A DNA stretch of 64,000 bases from Faucicola osloensis_B (GCA_964211495.1 CAXORL010000003.1:186001-250000), one strand, 5' to 3'; counted from the first letter of the stretch, positions 18,915 to 28,840 are shown. A program made the numbers and translations. The notes: generated by a model not told the origin, from the letters alone.

Positions 18915-20027
18915 ATGAGTAGTGAAGCAACAACCCAGAATGATGCGCCAACTGATAACAGCGATAATAAACCCGCACAGGCGCCTGAAAAGATTATTAA
19001 CCCTAGACCGCTTACCTTAATTATCATGTTGGTGGTTTTTTTGCTTGGTGTTGGGGTAATTTTATGGGCATGGCATTTGGGTCCGTTTAATACGCCACTG
19101 CAACAAACCGAAAATAGTTATGTTAAAGGCAATATCACCCTATTGTCGGCACAAATTAATGGTTATATCGAAAAAGTCTATGTCAGCGATTTTGAGGACG
19201 TCAAACAAGGTCAGCCGTTAGTTAAAGTCAGCAGTGCTAACTACTCACAGCAAGTAGTACAAGCCGAATCAGGGCTGGAACAAGCGACCACCAATTTAGC
19301 CAACCAGCAACAAATCATCGAGCAGCGCAAAGCCGATGTCAAAGCCGCGCAGGCAAAAGTAGCACAAGTTAAAACCCAGCTAGCATTGTCTCTCCAACAG
19401 CTTAAACGACTTCAATCCTTGGTCGGTGTTGGCGCAGTGTCACAAAATGAGGTCGATACTGCCAAAGCGGCAGTTAAAAACAATGAAGCACTGATGAGCC
19501 AAGCAATCGCCAGTGTCGATGTCGCCCGCGAAGGTCAAAAAACCGCGGAAGTGGCAAAGATTGGTTTGGTGGCACAGATTAAAAGCGCCAATGCACAGTT
19601 AAATCAAGCCAATACCAACCAAGACTATGGCTTAATCACCGCCCCGACCTCGGGTAAATTAGGGCAAATCAATATCCGTACCGGTCAGCTGGTGACGCAA
19701 GGCACGCAGTTGGTTTACCTCATTCCAAAATCGATGTGGGTCATTGCCAATTTTAAAGAAACCCAAATTGATAAAATGAAAATCGGGCAAAAAGCGTGGT
19801 TTACTGTCGATGCCCTAGGCAAACAAAAATTTACGGGGGTAGTCAAAAGCATCTCCCCCGCAACAGGCTCAGAATTTAGTGTCATTAAAACCGACAATGC
19901 CACCGGGAATTTTACCAAAGTGGTACAGCGCATTTCTGTACGCATCGACATCGATAACAACCAAAGTCGTCTGAATGAGTTGATACCCGGCATGTCGGTA
20001 GTGGCAACAGTAGATACATCAAGTTAG
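18915..20027 (+). CDS. HlyD/EmrA-like membrane fusion protein
   Basis: A 370-aa protein: cytoplasmic N-tail, one membrane anchor (about residues 34-53), then the biotinyl-lipoyl half motif (NSYVKGNITLLSAQINGYI). A long alpha-helical coiled coil (about residues 110-225, rich in A/Q/K) and a C-terminal beta-barrel (GQLVTQGTQLVYLIP and later) follow. It links the MFS pump encoded upstream to an outer-membrane channel. Confidence 0.9.
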   Translation: MSSEATTQNDAPTDNSDNKPAQAPEKIINPRPLTLIIMLVVFLLGVGVILWAWHLGPFNTPLQQTENSYVKGNITLLSAQINGYIEKVYVSDFEDVKQGQPLVKVSSANYSQQVVQAESGLEQATTNLANQQQIIEQRKADVKAAQAKVAQVKTQLALSLQQLKRLQSLVGVGAVSQNEVDTAKAAVKNNEALMSQAIASVDVAREGQKTAEVAKIGLVAQIKSANAQLNQANTNQDYGLITAPTSGKLGQINIRTGQLVTQGTQLVYLIPKSMWVIANFKETQIDKMKIGQKAWFTVDALGKQKFTGVVKSISPATGSEFSVIKTDNATGNFTKVVQRISVRIDIDNNQSRLNELIPGMSVVATVDTSS

Positions 20028-20066
20028 CAAATTAACCCTTTTTTATTCTCCCTGGCCAAACGCAGT

Positions 20067-21902
20067 TTAGTCAGATAAGCTTAAAAAATCTTTCGCTAAA
20101 TAAGCTGGGTTAGGATATTGATAGAACCCTTCGCCCGTGGCTTCACCCAGTTTGTTGGTATCGACCAGTTCTGCTTTGAGCTTTTCAGCAGGCTGCTGCA
20201 AAGAAGGGTCCGTTTTTGCCAGTTCATTAAAGATGTTATAGTTGGTTTTCATGCCATTTTTATCCAAAATCGCCATCGGTCCAAAGGGTGAACCCGTGGC
20301 TATCATCCACGTTTTATCAATGGTTGCGGCATCGGCAACGCCGTTTGCCCACAGTTTTAACCCCGCTACCAATAACGGAATCAATAAGCTATCCAGCACA
20401 TAGCCCGATTGTTCTTTTTTCACCGCTATCGGTAACATGGCAATGGCTTTGGCAAATTCGATGACGTCAGCATAGACTTGTGGGTCGCAGCTTGGGGCCG
20501 CCATTAACTCCACCGTATTACGGATATGGATGTGATTGGCAAAATGCAGCATCAAGAATTTTTCTGGACGGTTAGTAAAGGTCGATAACTCGCTTGGCAA
20601 TAGTGTCGATGAGTTACTGGCAAACACAGTTTTGGCAGGGGCTGCGGCTGAGGCTTTTTGATAAAAATCTTTTTTGATATCTAAGCTTTCTGGCACCGCT
20701 TCAATCAATAGGTCTGCATCTTTTAGCGCCTCATTCAAGTCCGTGGTGTAAGCTAAATTGTTGCTAGCCGCTGCCACTTGGGCATTGGTTTCACCTAGGT
20801 CATGCTGATGCTGATTGGCAAGGTCGGTAAAGCGGGTTTTCGCCTTAGCAATCGCGTCATCGTTAATATCATAAATAGTCACGTTAAACCCATGAAACGC
20901 ACATTGCACCGCAATTTGGTTGCCCAATACGCCACTGCCTGCCACGGTAATATTTTTATAGGGTACTTTGGATAAATCCGCTTTGGGTGGTTTTAAAAAG
21001 TCAGGATTTTTAAAGGCGGGATTGGGGTATTGATAAAACCCTTCACCCGTTGGTACGCCCAATTTATTTTTCTCGATATACTCTTTTTGGAGCATATCGA
21101 CGACCGCTTGGTCTTGTTGTTTGCCCTTAGCCACAGCAAGCTTGTAAATATTGTAAGGGGTAGTCAGCCCCAGCATATCATAAAAAGCAAATGGTCCCAT
21201 CGGCGAGCCTGTGCCAAGCATCCAAGTTTTGTCGATGGTTTGAATGTCAGCAATGCCTTGGATATACAGCTGCATCCCTGCATTTAACCAAGGATTGAGT
21301 AGTGAATTTAGTACATAGCCCGAGGTTTCTTTGTTGACGATAATAGGCACCATGCCGATTTGTTTGGCAAACGTGGTCACCGCATCAAATACATTAGGGT
21401 CAGTATCGGCATGTGACATAATTTCGGCAAGATTGCGCTTCCAAATCTCATTGGCAAAATGCATCATCAAAAACTTAGCAGGACGGTCGGTAAATTTGAC
21501 CAAATCACTGGGCAACATGGTAGACGAGTTACTGACAAATACGGTTTTCTCGGGGGCAGCGGCCGAGGCTTTTTGATAAAAATCTTTTTTGATGGCGACA
21601 TCTTCAGGCACCGCTTCAATCAACAAATCTGCGTCTTTTAATGCTTCTGTTAAATTTGATGTATAGCTCAAGTTTTGCTCAGCCTGTTTGGCTTGTTCGC
21701 TTGTTTCACCCAAATCATCCTGATGACGTTTGGCGATATCGGCAAATTTGGTTTTGGCTTTATTAAGCACCTCGTCATTGATATCATACACAACGACTTT
21801 AAAACCATGAAACGCCGCTTGTACGGCGATTTGATAGCCCAAAACACCACTGCCTGCGACTGTGATATGGGTAAAATTAACAAGAGGATTCGACTCTGAC
21901 AT
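20067..21902 (-). CDS. Tandemly duplicated 3-hydroxyacyl-CoA dehydrogenase
   Basis: A 611-aa protein made of two complete, similar 3-hydroxyacyl-CoA dehydrogenase units of about 300 residues each. Both have the NAD motif ITVAGSGVLG and the DLLIEAVPE block. Both keep Ser/Asn in SNSST and a catalytic His-Glu pair spaced 12 residues (HFANEIW ... AEI; HFANHIH ... VEL). Both end in GEGFYQYPNPA. The usual HFFNP is replaced by HFAN in both halves. The enzyme should oxidise short 3-hydroxyacyl-CoA with NAD+. The duplication within one chain is unusual; single-domain enzymes normally dimerise. Confidence 0.9.
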   Translation of the reverse strand: MSESNPLVNFTHITVAGSGVLGYQIAVQAAFHGFKVVVYDINDEVLNKAKTKFADIAKRHQDDLGETSEQAKQAEQNLSYTSNLTEALKDADLLIEAVPEDVAIKKDFYQKASAAAPEKTVFVSNSSTMLPSDLVKFTDRPAKFLMMHFANEIWKRNLAEIMSHADTDPNVFDAVTTFAKQIGMVPIIVNKETSGYVLNSLLNPWLNAGMQLYIQGIADIQTIDKTWMLGTGSPMGPFAFYDMLGLTTPYNIYKLAVAKGKQQDQAVVDMLQKEYIEKNKLGVPTGEGFYQYPNPAFKNPDFLKPPKADLSKVPYKNITVAGSGVLGNQIAVQCAFHGFNVTIYDINDDAIAKAKTRFTDLANQHQHDLGETNAQVAAASNNLAYTTDLNEALKDADLLIEAVPESLDIKKDFYQKASAAAPAKTVFASNSSTLLPSELSTFTNRPEKFLMLHFANHIHIRNTVELMAAPSCDPQVYADVIEFAKAIAMLPIAVKKEQSGYVLDSLLIPLLVAGLKLWANGVADAATIDKTWMIATGSPFGPMAILDKNGMKTNYNIFNELAKTDPSLQQPAEKLKAELVDTNKLGEATGEGFYQYPNPAYLAKDFLSLSD

Positions 21903-22020
21903 ACAATACTCCTAGATTAACGGGCAAATACGCAACTTTATTTTTGATATTATCGTATTTGCTAATCACTATGTTTAATAGCTTAAGTTTAATGACATAA
22001 GTTTAATGGCGTAAAAAGGT

Positions 22021-22053
22021 AAAAAACCGTTAGCCCAGTCACAGGCTAACGGT
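22021..22053 (-). terminator. Terminator after the catalase-like gene
   Basis: Perfect 10-bp arms ACCGTTAGCC and GGCTAACGGT with an 8-nt loop. On the minus strand it is followed by a run of T, 98 bp past the catalase-like stop. Confidence 0.8.
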
Positions 22054-22151
22054 CGTTGAATGATTGAGGGCGATGTAGTTTTTCACCCAATGGGTGCAAT
22101 CTTACCCCAAACAATGCCCCTAACCGCCCCGCTACCGATTCTTTGCCAAAT

Positions 22152-23306
22152 TTAAAGGTTATAAAAATCTTTATCAAACGCCTGTTTTAGGTTGGTTGGC
22201 TCGGCACGTTTTTTATGATTTAAACGATGACGCGTGGTCGAGGCGGTTTGATAGGCACGCAGTCGCGCGTGCTGCAAATTACCAATCGGGCGGTTGGCTT
22301 CAATACAGCGAAACGGGGTGAATGACAAGTGTTCCATGATGTCAAAGTGACCGTCATCCGGCACATCTTGGCAAGGGATGGTAAGTTTTGCCACTGTAAC
22401 AAACGGGGCGTCTTTTTCATCCCATTCTTTGGTCAAATCATTGATGGGTTGGTCTTTTAAGTTACGGCACAGCTGGATTTGCACATCAAACTCATAATCA
22501 TGCTCACGGATTTCTTGTAAAATCAAAGGACGAATCGCCTCACTGGTGGCGTTGACATCGAGATCTCGGCGTTTGATTTTGGCTTGTGCGGCTTTGGTCG
22601 GCGCGACACGGATTTTTGCCATATAGTCGCCATGGCGCACCGCCCCTTGTGAATAAAAACTATATAACAAGGTATTTTGTGGTTTGATGGTTTTAAACTT
22701 ACTAAAAGCCCTAAAAGTCTTGAGGGATTCTTTGGATGGCAGTTTTTTGCCATATTGGGTAATCCAGTCAAAGGCAAATTTGGCTTGACCTTTCGCGCCT
22801 TTGGCAAAATAATCATTTAATTGTAAAAATAGCCGTGAAATATAACTATAGTCTTGGATAGTATTACAAAAGAAAATAGGAAAATTAATCAGATTGTAGT
22901 CAAAGTTTGGGCTATCTGGCTCATCTGGCAGTAATTTTTCGCCTTTGACACCAAAGACTTTAATCGCCAACCCTTGAGAAAGTCCCAACTTGTTGTCAGC
23001 AGCCACACGAGATGAGCCGTTAGAAAAACGAATCACCGCTTCATGACGAGCGGGTTTGGCATAGATACCTTGGGCATATTCTTTGGGCAGTTTTGGTAAA
23101 ATCTCAAAGTTGGCTTTTAACGCACAGTAGCCTTTGGCATGGGCATCTCGGGTGTGATAATTGATTTTGCTAACCGTGTCTGATTTGCCGATATAGTCAC
23201 GAATATCTGCGGTGATTTGGTCGATGGCTTTTTCATCGTCACTCGTAAGCTGGTCGATGGCTGGGTCAAACTTGGCATAACGACGACCGAATAATTTATT
23301 TAACAT
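22152..23306 (-). CDS. Catalase-like haem protein
   Basis: A 384-aa protein of the broad catalase superfamily (short catalase-like group). It shows RDAHAKG with the distal His (about residue 56) and FSNGSSR with the conserved Asn region. It is shorter than true catalases and no secretion signal is seen. Members act as haem peroxidases or fatty-hydroperoxide enzymes (knowledge). Adjacent DyP peroxidase and partner genes on the same strand suggest a joint peroxide or lipid-hydroperoxide response. Confidence 0.8.
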   Translation of the reverse strand: MLNKLFGRRYAKFDPAIDQLTSDDEKAIDQITADIRDYIGKSDTVSKINYHTRDAHAKGYCALKANFEILPKLPKEYAQGIYAKPARHEAVIRFSNGSSRVAADNKLGLSQGLAIKVFGVKGEKLLPDEPDSPNFDYNLINFPIFFCNTIQDYSYISRLFLQLNDYFAKGAKGQAKFAFDWITQYGKKLPSKESLKTFRAFSKFKTIKPQNTLLYSFYSQGAVRHGDYMAKIRVAPTKAAQAKIKRRDLDVNATSEAIRPLILQEIREHDYEFDVQIQLCRNLKDQPINDLTKEWDEKDAPFVTVAKLTIPCQDVPDDGHFDIMEHLSFTPFRCIEANRPIGNLQHARLRAYQTASTTRHRLNHKKRAEPTNLKQAFDKDFYNL

Positions 23307-23393
23307 GATGATTGTCCTTTGTTATTTTCATTATTTTATGAGGTTAGCGGTACTAAAAACGCTTAACCTTTTTTATTTAGTTTTACGCTAATA

Positions 23394-24977
23394 TTAATTT
23401 TCGTTAAGCTCACTAATCCATTTAAGTGCCGACAAGCTTGGTACAAAAAGATATTCACCGCCTTGTAAGGTATTAAATTGCAAAATATTGGTATGACGCT
23501 TACGAATTGGCTCATCGGGTACGGTGAATACATCGCTATCAGCGTCACTACCTGTGTGTACGCCTAGCATCGGGTCACGTTCTTCCCCAAGGTTCATAAA
23601 GTTACCGTCATTAATCCATTGGCTTTGCAAAAACTCAAGCGTGTCCATGGCATGGGCGTTGATACCGATAAAAAACAAACCCCGCTCTTGACCATCGTCT
23701 TGGGTCACGTTGGGCGGCACGATATCGCCATACGATACACTACGGCGGATGATACGGTGAAGACGCACATCGCTTAGAATGAAGTCTTTGGTATTGCGGG
23801 GGTTCATACGACGAGCATGGGCACCAAACGGGCAGCCTTTTCCATAGGGATCGTCCGTGTAGTCAAATTTATTGTTTGCTACATTATCTTTGCCGAGGGC
23901 TTCATCATCGTGATCTGGGCTTAGGGTGATGGGGGCGCCCGAACGCCAGCGGCCGAACATTTTTGCCCCCAGTTTATCGGCTTTAGCTGGGTCATTGTCG
24001 CTTTGTTCTAGGCAATAGCGGTGAAAGTCAGCCACATTACTGCGGTATTTTCGCAGTACCATAAACGAGCCGTTTTTACCCAATACTTCAGGCTGTGGCA
24101 TGGGGGGTACCACGCCCGCTTCACCTTTATAACCTAACACAAATTCACCTGCCGCAATCGGGCGTTCGGTGTTATTTTCAAGGGTGATACCACTGCCATC
24201 AACTTCTGGGTTACTGATGCCATCGCGATAACCAAACACGTTTTTGACGTCACCATCTGCGCCAAAATCATGTTCTACCAAGATTTCGATAGCGTTACGG
24301 CTGGTATCTAGATAAGGGGCAAACACCTGTTTAAGTTCGGCAAGTTTGGCTTGCCATTTTTCTTGGCTATCGGCAATCACCGCGCCGCAAATATGAATAT
24401 CGCCTTTATCACCAAATGGCGCAAGCCAGTTGCTAGGGTCATTATCGCCTTTGTCACCCAAGATATCGGAGCGACCTGCCATACCTGTTTTGAAATTTTC
24501 TGGGAAAGAATCAAGCGAGCTTTGCGGTAAGCCTAAAGCTTTTAGCCCCTCATACGTCATCACAATGGTCAAATTGGCATCCATATCTTTTTGGAAATTT
24601 TTTGAGCCTGTGACGTTTGGTAATACCGCTTTTAGTAATTCACGACCCGCGTTGCTGTCATTGACTTTTAGCGCGACAAGCGTGCCATAGTAAGGCGCCG
24701 GGCGGTCATGCAAGATGATGGCTTGAATATCCTCAAGTTCCATCGTGGCGATATTGGGATAGATAGCGTTCGTTGCCCGTGTGGTGACGCTGTGAAGCTG
24801 CGTGCTGATTTTTTGTTTCGCTTCATGTACCCGTTCTTTGACACCGCCTTTTTCAGCGGGTGTATCGCTGTGTTCAAATTTGTCTTTAATGGCCTCTATG
24901 CCATGCTCGATACCATCTTGTAGATGGGTTTTTAGTTTGCCAAGTAGGCTTTCATTCGCTGGGTTGTCGTTATTCAT
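23394..24977 (-). CDS. DyP-type haem peroxidase
   Basis: A 527-aa dye-decolourising peroxidase with the hallmark GxxDG (FGYRDGISNPE, distal Asp). The C-terminal half carries the segment QSQWINDGNFMNLGEERDP. The ATG at MNNDNPANES was chosen because AGGA lies 8 nt upstream; a start 20 codons earlier lacks this. An N-terminal about 75-residue charged helical extension precedes the DyP core, which is longer than usual. There is no Tat or Sec signal, so it is probably cytoplasmic or an encapsulin-free form. Confidence 0.9.
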   Translation of the reverse strand: MNNDNPANESLLGKLKTHLQDGIEHGIEAIKDKFEHSDTPAEKGGVKERVHEAKQKISTQLHSVTTRATNAIYPNIATMELEDIQAIILHDRPAPYYGTLVALKVNDSNAGRELLKAVLPNVTGSKNFQKDMDANLTIVMTYEGLKALGLPQSSLDSFPENFKTGMAGRSDILGDKGDNDPSNWLAPFGDKGDIHICGAVIADSQEKWQAKLAELKQVFAPYLDTSRNAIEILVEHDFGADGDVKNVFGYRDGISNPEVDGSGITLENNTERPIAAGEFVLGYKGEAGVVPPMPQPEVLGKNGSFMVLRKYRSNVADFHRYCLEQSDNDPAKADKLGAKMFGRWRSGAPITLSPDHDDEALGKDNVANNKFDYTDDPYGKGCPFGAHARRMNPRNTKDFILSDVRLHRIIRRSVSYGDIVPPNVTQDDGQERGLFFIGINAHAMDTLEFLQSQWINDGNFMNLGEERDPMLGVHTGSDADSDVFTVPDEPIRKRHTNILQFNTLQGGEYLFVPSLSALKWISELNEN

Positions 24978-25190
24978 GGTCGTTCCTAGCAGAGAATTTA
25001 AAAATTTGATGCTAAGAACCTGCTCACCATATGCCACGCTAAATATCGCTTATGGTAAAAATCAAGCAACAAATGGCTTTTGTATCTAAAATTTGACATA
25101 AAGCTTACCCATTTATAGTAGGCTTAGAATAATACCATTATAATAGTACGCTGATAAACGTGATAGGGTGAATACAGGTTCTAAGCGAGA

Positions 25191-25760
25191 TTATTGGGCT
25201 TGTTCAATGGCTTTATTGATGCCACGCACGATTTTATCATTACGCGCAATATCACGAACCGTCAGATGCGGCACACCCACATACCAACCGGTAGCGGTAA
25301 TCTGATGGTCAAGGATAAATTGCTTGACAGTCGGGTCTTTAATCCCAGGCCAACCCTCTACATTGCCAAAAATCAAGTCCATCAGCTCTGGAATTTTGGT
25401 AGCAAAGTCATTGATGTAGGCATCCCAGTCGCCATCATAGGCGGTACAAAACAGGAGCTTGGTGTCATTGTCTAAAAACACCAACCGCAAATCATGCAAG
25501 GTGCCTACATTGGTCGCCCCTGCAAGATTGCCTTTGGTAATTTCCAAAATTCTTTTGATACGAGCCGCCCCATCTTTAGTTAAGGGAGCGATGGCGGTGA
25601 GTTCAGACACTTTGCCTGATTTTAAGCCCTTTTCACCGGCACTGGTGACAGAATGGTCATAGCCATCATTAGCGCCCTCTTTTAGGTTTGCCATGAGCAT
25701 TTGTGCTTTTAATGCTACATCATCTAATAAAGAAAGTTTTTCGTTTTTTTCAGTTGTCAT
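25191..25760 (-). CDS. Peroxidase-cluster protein of unknown function
   Basis: A 189-aa protein that probably begins the minus-strand run with DyP and the catalase-like gene. Its centre (ELTAIAPLTKDGAARIKRIL ... TLHDLRLVFLDNDTKLLF ... YDGDWDAYINDF) looks like the ferredoxin-like unit also found in DyP/EthD folds and in proteins encoded beside lipid-peroxidising haem enzymes. No catalytic residue can be assigned. The role as a partner or accessory of the haem peroxidases is inferred only from position. Confidence 0.7.
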   Translation of the reverse strand: MTTEKNEKLSLLDDVALKAQMLMANLKEGANDGYDHSVTSAGEKGLKSGKVSELTAIAPLTKDGAARIKRILEITKGNLAGATNVGTLHDLRLVFLDNDTKLLFCTAYDGDWDAYINDFATKIPELMDLIFGNVEGWPGIKDPTVKQFILDHQITATGWYVGVPHLTVRDIARNDKIVRGINKAIEQAQ

Positions 25761-25768
25761 ATTTATTG

Positions 25769-25814
25769 CCCTTATAGTTAGTTGATCATTACCCTTATAG
25801 TTAGTTGATCATTA
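25769..25814 (-). repeat. Tandem 23-bp repeat before the peroxidase cluster
   Basis: Two perfect adjacent copies of a 23-bp unit that begins CCCTTATAGTTAG and contains the palindrome TGATCA. The first copy begins 8 bp upstream of the 189-aa gene's start codon, so the pair covers its leader. It could be a regulator site or a recent slippage duplication that also duplicates the Shine-Dalgarno region. Confidence 0.75.
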
Positions 25815-26257
25815 AGTGAAGTGCTTGATTTAAATTTATTTATCTCATAGTTTTATTATTTAAAATTTAAATCCTTTTTATTATATAAGCCGTAAAAAGC
25901 AAAAAGCGTTAAAATAACTTTTATCACCCATAAAATTACATAACTAAACTATTGATTAAAAAAAGACATACTAAAAACCGCAAAACCGATAGCATTAATT
26001 TAAAAAAATTCTCATTAAAATCAATAGATTATTTAAATTTTAAATATAAAATCTGTGTATAAAAGTCACTTTTCCTGCTATGTGGGTCCTCAAAAAATTT
26101 GGGACATTGGACCGTATAACTGGCTACCACTTTTTAAAACAAAGTCTATCAGTTAAAAGGTTTATCAGTTAAAAGATGTTTATCATGGCTAGAGTAGATG
26201 CAACGCACCCTGTCGGATGGTAGGTGTAGATAGGTATAATAGGTATAAACGAAGCGT

Positions 26258-26282
26258 AAAACGTGCCTTACTTAGCACGTTT
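26258..26282 (-). terminator. Terminator after ssuD
   Basis: Arms AAACGTGC and GCACGTTT around an 8-nt loop, followed on the minus strand by TTTT, 45 bp past the ssuD stop. Confidence 0.7.
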
Positions 26283-26326
26283 ATCACAAGTATTTAAGAC
26301 GCCTTTAATATCTCTTTAAGATAGAT

Positions 26327-27538
26327 TTAAGAGGCAATGGCGTGTTTGGGTGTGGCAGTGGCAGATGTTTTTGGGGTTGCAGTGTCACGGGTTTGTTGCG
26401 GCGGCGCATAGTTATTAGCGACAATTTCACCAAACGGTCCTGTCAAATTTGGCTTGACCAAGGTGTTTTGGGTGTCAATCGGTAATAATGGGAAAACCAA
26501 TTCAGCAAACCGATACGCTTCTTCCAAGTGTGGATAGCCTGAAAAAATAAAGTTATCAATGCCCAAATCGGCATATTCCTGAATACGCGCGGCAACGGTT
26601 TGTGGGTCGCCCACCAATGCCGTACCTGCGCCACCACGTACCAATCCAATCCCTGCCCATAAGTTGGGCGAAATTTCTAAGTTATCGCGGCGACCGCCAT
26701 GCAAGGCTGCCATACGTTGTTGTCCCACCGAGTCCATCTGGGCGAATTTGGCTTGGGCGGCGGCAATGGTGTCATCAGTGACATTACTCAACAATTCATC
26801 AGCGGCTTGCCAAGCGGCTTCATTGGTTTCACGCACAATCACGTGCAGACGAATACCATAGCTTAATGTGCGACCTTTGGCAGCAGCTTTGGTTTTAAGC
26901 TGCTCAATCTTCTCCTTGACGGCGGCAGGCGGCTCACCCCAGGTCAAGTAGCTGTCAACCTGCTCGGCAGCCAGTGTTTGCGCCGCCTCAGATGAACCGC
27001 CAAACCACAAGGGCGGATATGGCTGTTGTAGAGGGGGATATAGCAATTTGGCATCCTCGACTTGCAAGCGTTCACCGTTAAAAGTAAAGGATTCGCCTGT
27101 GTGCGAGCGAGTTAAAATCTCTCGCCAAATCGTGGTGTATTCACTGGCTGTCTGATAACGCGTGGCGTGGTCTTCAAAGATGCCATCGCCTTTAAGCTCT
27201 TGTTCATCGCCGCCTGTGACTAGGTTAAGCAGCAATCGACCATTTGATAGTCGATCAAAGGTGCCTGTCATACGAGCGGCAAGCGCGGGTGTCGTCACCC
27301 CAGGGCGTAATGCCACCAAAAACTTTAAGCGAGTGGTCGCATCAATGAGACTAGCAGCAACCAGCCAAGGGTCTTCACATGAGCGACCTGTCGGAATCAA
27401 CACCCCTTCATAGCCGAGGTTATCGGCTGCCACTGCAATTTGCTTCATATAGGTATGGTCAACGGTTCTTGCCCCTTTACTCGTGCCTAAATAACGACTG
27501 TCGCCATGTGTCGGTATAAACCAAAAAATTTTCATCAT
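26327..27538 (-). CDS. ssuD: FMNH2-dependent alkanesulfonate monooxygenase
   Basis: A 403-aa flavin-dependent (LLM class) monooxygenase. It begins MMKIFWFIPTHGDSRYLG and has the SsuD motifs GYEGVLIPTGRSCEDPW and KFLVALRPG. It uses FMNH2 and O2 to release sulfite from alkanesulfonates. An upstream in-frame extension is open, but AAGCAGGGG just before the ATG-ATG marks the start. The C-terminal about 25 residues are a Thr/Ala/Pro-rich tail not usual in SsuD. It is at the downstream end of the sulfur locus, past the CysB-like regulator, apparently with its own promoter. Confidence 0.93.
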   Translation of the reverse strand: MMKIFWFIPTHGDSRYLGTSKGARTVDHTYMKQIAVAADNLGYEGVLIPTGRSCEDPWLVAASLIDATTRLKFLVALRPGVTTPALAARMTGTFDRLSNGRLLLNLVTGGDEQELKGDGIFEDHATRYQTASEYTTIWREILTRSHTGESFTFNGERLQVEDAKLLYPPLQQPYPPLWFGGSSEAAQTLAAEQVDSYLTWGEPPAAVKEKIEQLKTKAAAKGRTLSYGIRLHVIVRETNEAAWQAADELLSNVTDDTIAAAQAKFAQMDSVGQQRMAALHGGRRDNLEISPNLWAGIGLVRGGAGTALVGDPQTVAARIQEYADLGIDNFIFSGYPHLEEAYRFAELVFPLLPIDTQNTLVKPNLTGPFGEIVANNYAPPQQTRDTATPKTSATATPKHAIAS

Positions 27539-27913
27539 AACCCCTGCTTGTAAGCTCAAAAATTGATTAAGATAACTGCCTTTTGTCATGGGCGGTTTAT
27601 CAGTAGCCATAAGCTTAAAGCAAATTTCGCTCAATAAAAAATAACAAAAACTGCTTTGGTTAGCACAAAAACTACTTAATAGTTTTGCTGCTAACCCTAT
27701 CAATTTAATCGCTAAAGCAGTGACATCAAAAAAACGCTTTACAGTTTTCACCATAAAGCGTTTTTATCGTCAAATGAATTGATATCAACACCAGATAAAC
27801 AAGCTCAAATCTTAAAAACAGTACAGCAAGCGAGACAGCAAGCGATTTTAATGCGTATTACATCGGATATAACAGACGATAAGTTTTGCAACCTTGCTTA
27901 TCAGGATTTAGCG
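27539..27913. other. Intergenic region ssuD - CysB-like gene
   Basis: 375 bp without a gene. It contains the ssuD leader and the terminator of the LysR-type gene. No copy of the conserved module found before ssuA and yeiH could be seen here. Confidence 0.5.
27731..27765 (-). terminator. Terminator of the CysB-like regulator gene
   Basis: Arms AAAACGCTTTA and TAAAGCGTTTT around a 12-nt loop with T-runs on both sides. It separates the regulator from ssuD. Confidence 0.8.
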
Positions 27914-28840
27914 TTAGCTGCTAGGTTGTATGGCATCATGCATTGTTGCTTGGGTTAACGTAGGGTTACACAAGGCTAAAAACTGATAGCCAAATCCTCG
28001 TAAAAAATGCCCTTGTCGCACTGCGAGCAAGGTGGTATTTTGATGAAATAGCGGCTCGCAACCCAGTAATGTTAACTGGGTGTCTTTATTAGGATTAAAC
28101 GCCATATCCGCAATAATACCAATGCCCATGCCGAACTCCACATAAGTTTTTATCACATCAGAATCCAATGCGGTCATCACGATATCAGGCTGTAATTCTG
28201 CTTTGGCAAATGCTTCATCAATCATCGTTCGCCCGGTATGACCATCAATGTAAGTGATAATCGGATAATGGACAATGTCGGCAAGCGTTACCTGTTCAAG
28301 CTGTGTCAGCGGATGGTTTGGCGGCACCACAATCGCATGATACCAGTGATAATAAGAAAAAGTCACAAGCTCGCTATAGCTTGACAAGGCTTCGGTAGCA
28401 ATGCCAATATCCGCTCGCCCATCAAGTAGCATTGCCGCAATTTCTTGCGGCGCGGCTTGTAGCAAGCGCAAATGCACCTTAGGAAAAAGCTGTTTAAACG
28501 CTTGCACAACGGGCGGCAAAATGTAACGAGACTGAGTATGGGTTGCCGCGATGGTCAATTCGCCTTTATCTTGGCTGGTATATTGTTCAGCCAAGGTTTT
28601 GATATTGTTGGCATCATGTAGCATCCGCTCTACAATCACCAATAGCTCTTTACCCGGCTCGGTCAAACCTAATAGCCGTTTGCCCTTACGCACAAACAGC
28701 CCTACCCCAAGCTCATCTTCTAAGTCTTTGATATGTTTGGATACACCGGATTGCGAGGTAAATAATGCGTTGCCCACTTCCGTCAAGTTATAGTCACAGC
28801 GTACCGTTTCTCGAATAATACGAAGTTGTTGAAAATTCAT
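27914..28840 (-). CDS. CysB/Cbl-type LysR regulator of sulfur assimilation
   Basis: A 308-aa LysR-type regulator starting MNFQQLRIIRETVRCDYNLT, the CysB/Cbl subgroup signature. The helix-turn-helix is ALFTSQSGVSKHIKDLEDEL, and the effector domain carries ATHTQSRYILPPVV. CysB and Cbl sense N-acetylserine, thiosulfate or APS and activate sulfur-starvation genes (knowledge). Lying inside the sulfonate locus, it is probably its activator. The upstream region has a partial match to the module before ssuA and yeiH, so it may be autoregulated. Confidence 0.9.
   Translation of the reverse strand: MNFQQLRIIRETVRCDYNLTEVGNALFTSQSGVSKHIKDLEDELGVGLFVRKGKRLLGLTEPGKELLVIVERMLHDANNIKTLAEQYTSQDKGELTIAATHTQSRYILPPVVQAFKQLFPKVHLRLLQAAPQEIAAMLLDGRADIGIATEALSSYSELVTFSYYHWYHAIVVPPNHPLTQLEQVTLADIVHYPIITYIDGHTGRTMIDEAFAKAELQPDIVMTALDSDVIKTYVEFGMGIGIIADMAFNPNKDTQLTLLGCEPLFHQNTTLLAVRQGHFLRGFGYQFLALCNPTLTQATMHDAIQPSS

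Larger units (their letters stand above)
25761..26326. other. AT-rich intergenic region
   Basis: 566 bp with no convincing gene. It holds the promoter of the peroxidase cluster with a tandem repeat, and the ssuD terminator. It is strongly AT-rich from about 25830 to 26070. Confidence 0.6.

Noticed and set aside
27539..27754. 72-residue N-terminal extension of SsuD
   Set aside because: SsuD proteins start at MKIFWF-like sequence; a good ribosome site precedes that Met and the extension shares no family features.
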